NCBI GenBank assembly: GCA_002319925.1
Contig: DCFP01000189.1
Location: 1-6,838 of the forward strand
Length of the DNA: 6,838 nucleotides
DNA from: Holophagaceae bacterium UBA1801
GTDB lineage: Bacteria > Acidobacteriota > Holophagae > Holophagales > Holophagaceae
Direction: 5' to 3'
The stretch's first letter is position 1. Every line of letters starts with the position of its first letter. Shown here one piece after another: positions 5,691-6,838 of the stretch. Under the pieces are notes generated by a model, which did no database searches, was not told where the DNA came from, and saw nothing but the letters and a program-made list of their open reading frames with translations. The translations under genes and the position numbers were made by a program.

Positions 5691-5751
5691 CATGGTCCGT
5701 TCGGTGCGAGAACGTTGTGAGTACACGAACGACGACTAGTGCGGACCCATG
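5691..5751 (+). other. potentially structured 5' leader of the nuoE-like operon
   Basis: CATGGTCCG (5691-5699) can pair with CGGACCCATG (5742-5751), giving nine base pairs with one bulged C. The enclosed bases can form a hairpin CGTTGTG-AGTA-CACGAACG (5713-5731, seven pairs, one bulge, tetraloop), or a competing hairpin CGTTC (5698-5702) with GAACG (5710-5714), or CGTTCG (5698-5703) with CGAACG (5726-5731). The structure ends eight bases before the AGGAG ribosome site (5760-5764). It matches no riboswitch class I recognise. Confidence 0.35.
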
Positions 5752-5770
5752 ATCCATCGAGGAGAAATCC

Positions 5771-6259
5771 ATGGACGTTGCCCTCAACAAGTACATTTCT
5801 GCGGACACGGCCGAACTCTGCGCCGGAGACGCGAGCCAGGTGATTCCGCTCCTGCAGGTGGTCCAGGAAAAGTTAGGCTACATCCCTGAGGACTCCGTGG
5901 CGGAAATCAGCGAGATCACGGGCGCCGCGGAGAGCGACATCTACAGCGTCGTGACCTTCTACAAGCAGTTCCGGCTCCAGCCTCCCGGCAAGTACCTCAT
6001 CAAGCTCTGCGACGGCACGGCCTGCCACGTGATGGGTTCCACCGTGCTCCTCGACGTCATCATGGACGAGCTGAAGCTGGATTCCGGCGACACCACCAAG
6101 GACGGCCTGTTCACCATCAGCCCCGTGGCCTGCCTGGGCTGCTGCTCCCTTGCGCCGGTGATCACCGTGAACGAAGAAACCTACGGCGGCCTCACGCCCC
6201 AGAAGGTCCGCAAGATCCTCAAGGACTACCTGCGCAAGGAAAAAGCGAGCGCCCACTGA
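5771..6259 (+). CDS. nuoE: NuoE/HndA-like [2Fe-2S] subunit of a NAD(P)H oxidoreductase complex
   Basis: This 162-residue subunit carries one [2Fe-2S] cluster in a thioredoxin-like fold, after an N-terminal helical bundle (about 11-70) with the family motif AESDIYSVVTFYKQF. The ligands are Cys80 and Cys85 (LCDGTACHVMG) and Cys121 and Cys125 (ACLGCCSLAP), the usual C-x4-C and C-x3-C pattern; Cys124 is extra. The length matches the family (about 160). It works with the NuoF-like flavoprotein encoded 19 bases downstream, passing electrons between NADH/FMN and other subunits. The symbol reflects family only: the NuoF partner has an extra N-terminal domain seen in soluble bifurcating enzymes, so hndA or hydC would suit as well. 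The ATG at 5771 is supported by AGGAG (5760-5764) six bases upstream. It is the first gene of an operon, behind a long regulatory region. Expected location is the cytoplasm. Confidence 0.95.
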   Translation: MDVALNKYISADTAELCAGDASQVIPLLQVVQEKLGYIPEDSVAEISEITGAAESDIYSVVTFYKQFRLQPPGKYLIKLCDGTACHVMGSTVLLDVIMDELKLDSGDTTKDGLFTISPVACLGCCSLAPVITVNEETYGGLTPQKVRKILKDYLRKEKASAH

Positions 6260-6278
6260 GATTCCGGAGACCGATGCC

Positions 6279-6838
6279 ATGATGAAGATCACTGTAGGAA
6301 TGGCGACCTGCGGCGTTTCCGCGGGATCCGCGAAGGTGTTCGATGCCTTCAAATCGATGGCCACGGCCAACAACGGCAAGGCAACCGTGGGCTCCACGGG
6401 CTGCCTAGGCATGTGCTACCGCGAGCCCCTGGTCGAAGTGGACGACGGCAAGGCCAAGTTCATCTACGGCGACGTGGACGAGAAGAAGGCCAAGGAAATC
6501 TTCGAGAGCCACGTTCTGGGCGGCACGCCGAAGAAGGAATACGTCGTCCTGAAGAACTTCCAGGAAGGCCCCGAGATGTCCTACCTGGAGCGGCAGTACA
6601 AGATCGTGCTGCGGAACTGCGGCTACATGGACCCCGACAAAATCGAGGAATACGAAGCCCGCGACGGCTACAAGGCCATCCAGAAAGCCCTGAAGGAACT
6701 GCGGCCCGGCGACGTGATCCAGTCGATCATCGAGTCCGGACTCCGGGGTCGCGGTGGCGGCGGCTTCTCCACGGGGCAGAAGTGGAAATTCGCGGCGGCT
6801 TCCCCGGGCGACACGAAGTACGTCATCTGCAACGCCGA
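6279..6838 (+). CDS. nuoF: NuoF/HndC-like FMN- and NADH-binding subunit, N-terminal part (truncated by window edge)
   Basis: The first 186 residues of the flavoprotein subunit are visible. Residues 1-80 form a thioredoxin-like [2Fe-2S] domain with Cys11 (ATCGVSAG) and Cys42/Cys46 (TGCLGMCYREPLVEV). The NuoF core starts after about residue 120, with the nucleotide/FMN-binding glycine motif SGLRGRGGGGFSTG (153-166) and YVICNA at the window edge, where the family continues as DEGDPG. Complex I NuoF lacks the N-terminal domain. It is typical of HydB/HndC of electron-bifurcating [FeFe] hydrogenases and of NAD-dependent formate dehydrogenases, so a soluble complex is likely. GGAG (6266-6269) favours the ATG at 6279 over the adjacent ATG at 6282. 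The distal iron-sulfur sites and the catalytic partner (hydrogenase or formate dehydrogenase) lie beyond the window and would settle the function. Confidence 0.94.
   Translation, partial: MMKITVGMATCGVSAGSAKVFDAFKSMATANNGKATVGSTGCLGMCYREPLVEVDDGKAKFIYGDVDEKKAKEIFESHVLGGTPKKEYVVLKNFQEGPEMSYLERQYKIVLRNCGYMDPDKIEEYEARDGYKAIQKALKELRPGDVIQSIIESGLRGRGGGGFSTGQKWKFAAASPGDTKYVICNA

Overview
The window is high-GC bacterial chromosome with compact genes, short intergenic gaps and no sign of insertion sequences, CRISPR or integrated elements. The gene set suggests an anaerobic or facultatively anaerobic Gram-negative lineage, possibly Acidobacteriota of the Holophaga/Geothrix type or a deltaproteobacterium-like anaerobe. 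The clues are a soluble NuoE/NuoF-type diaphorase of the electron-bifurcating hydrogenase kind, SurE, and an NT5C2-like HAD nucleotidase. This placement is inference from gene content only.

Left part (1-1334): the 5' end of an ABC-F ATPase gene lies on the minus strand, behind a small three-helix membrane protein gene in the same direction. A 177-base divergent intergenic region separates these from a plus-strand gene for a 59-residue helix-turn-helix-like protein.

Centre (1344-3763): two unrelated 5'-nucleotidase families are transcribed divergently. The HAD-IG (NT5C2-like) enzyme is on the minus strand and SurE on the plus strand. The 131 bases between them carry a perfect 8-bp inverted repeat and a plausible sigma70 promoter for surE. 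The pair may act in nucleotide salvage or turnover.

Right part (3774-6838): a structured leader precedes two tandem Crp/Fnr-family regulator genes whose last 208 residues align without a gap at about 67% identity by hand count. A 198-base regulatory region follows, with inverted repeats, a candidate promoter and a leader that can fold into a nested stem. Then comes an operon starting with a NuoE-like [2Fe-2S] subunit and a NuoF-like FMN/NADH subunit that runs off the window. The NuoF-like protein has an N-terminal thioredoxin-like ferredoxin domain, which points to a soluble bifurcating hydrogenase, formate dehydrogenase or NADH:ferredoxin complex rather than complex I. The most interesting reading is that the paired Crp-type regulators control this redox operon and themselves: a 9-base AATTTGCAA motif occurs upstream of both the first regulator and the operon.
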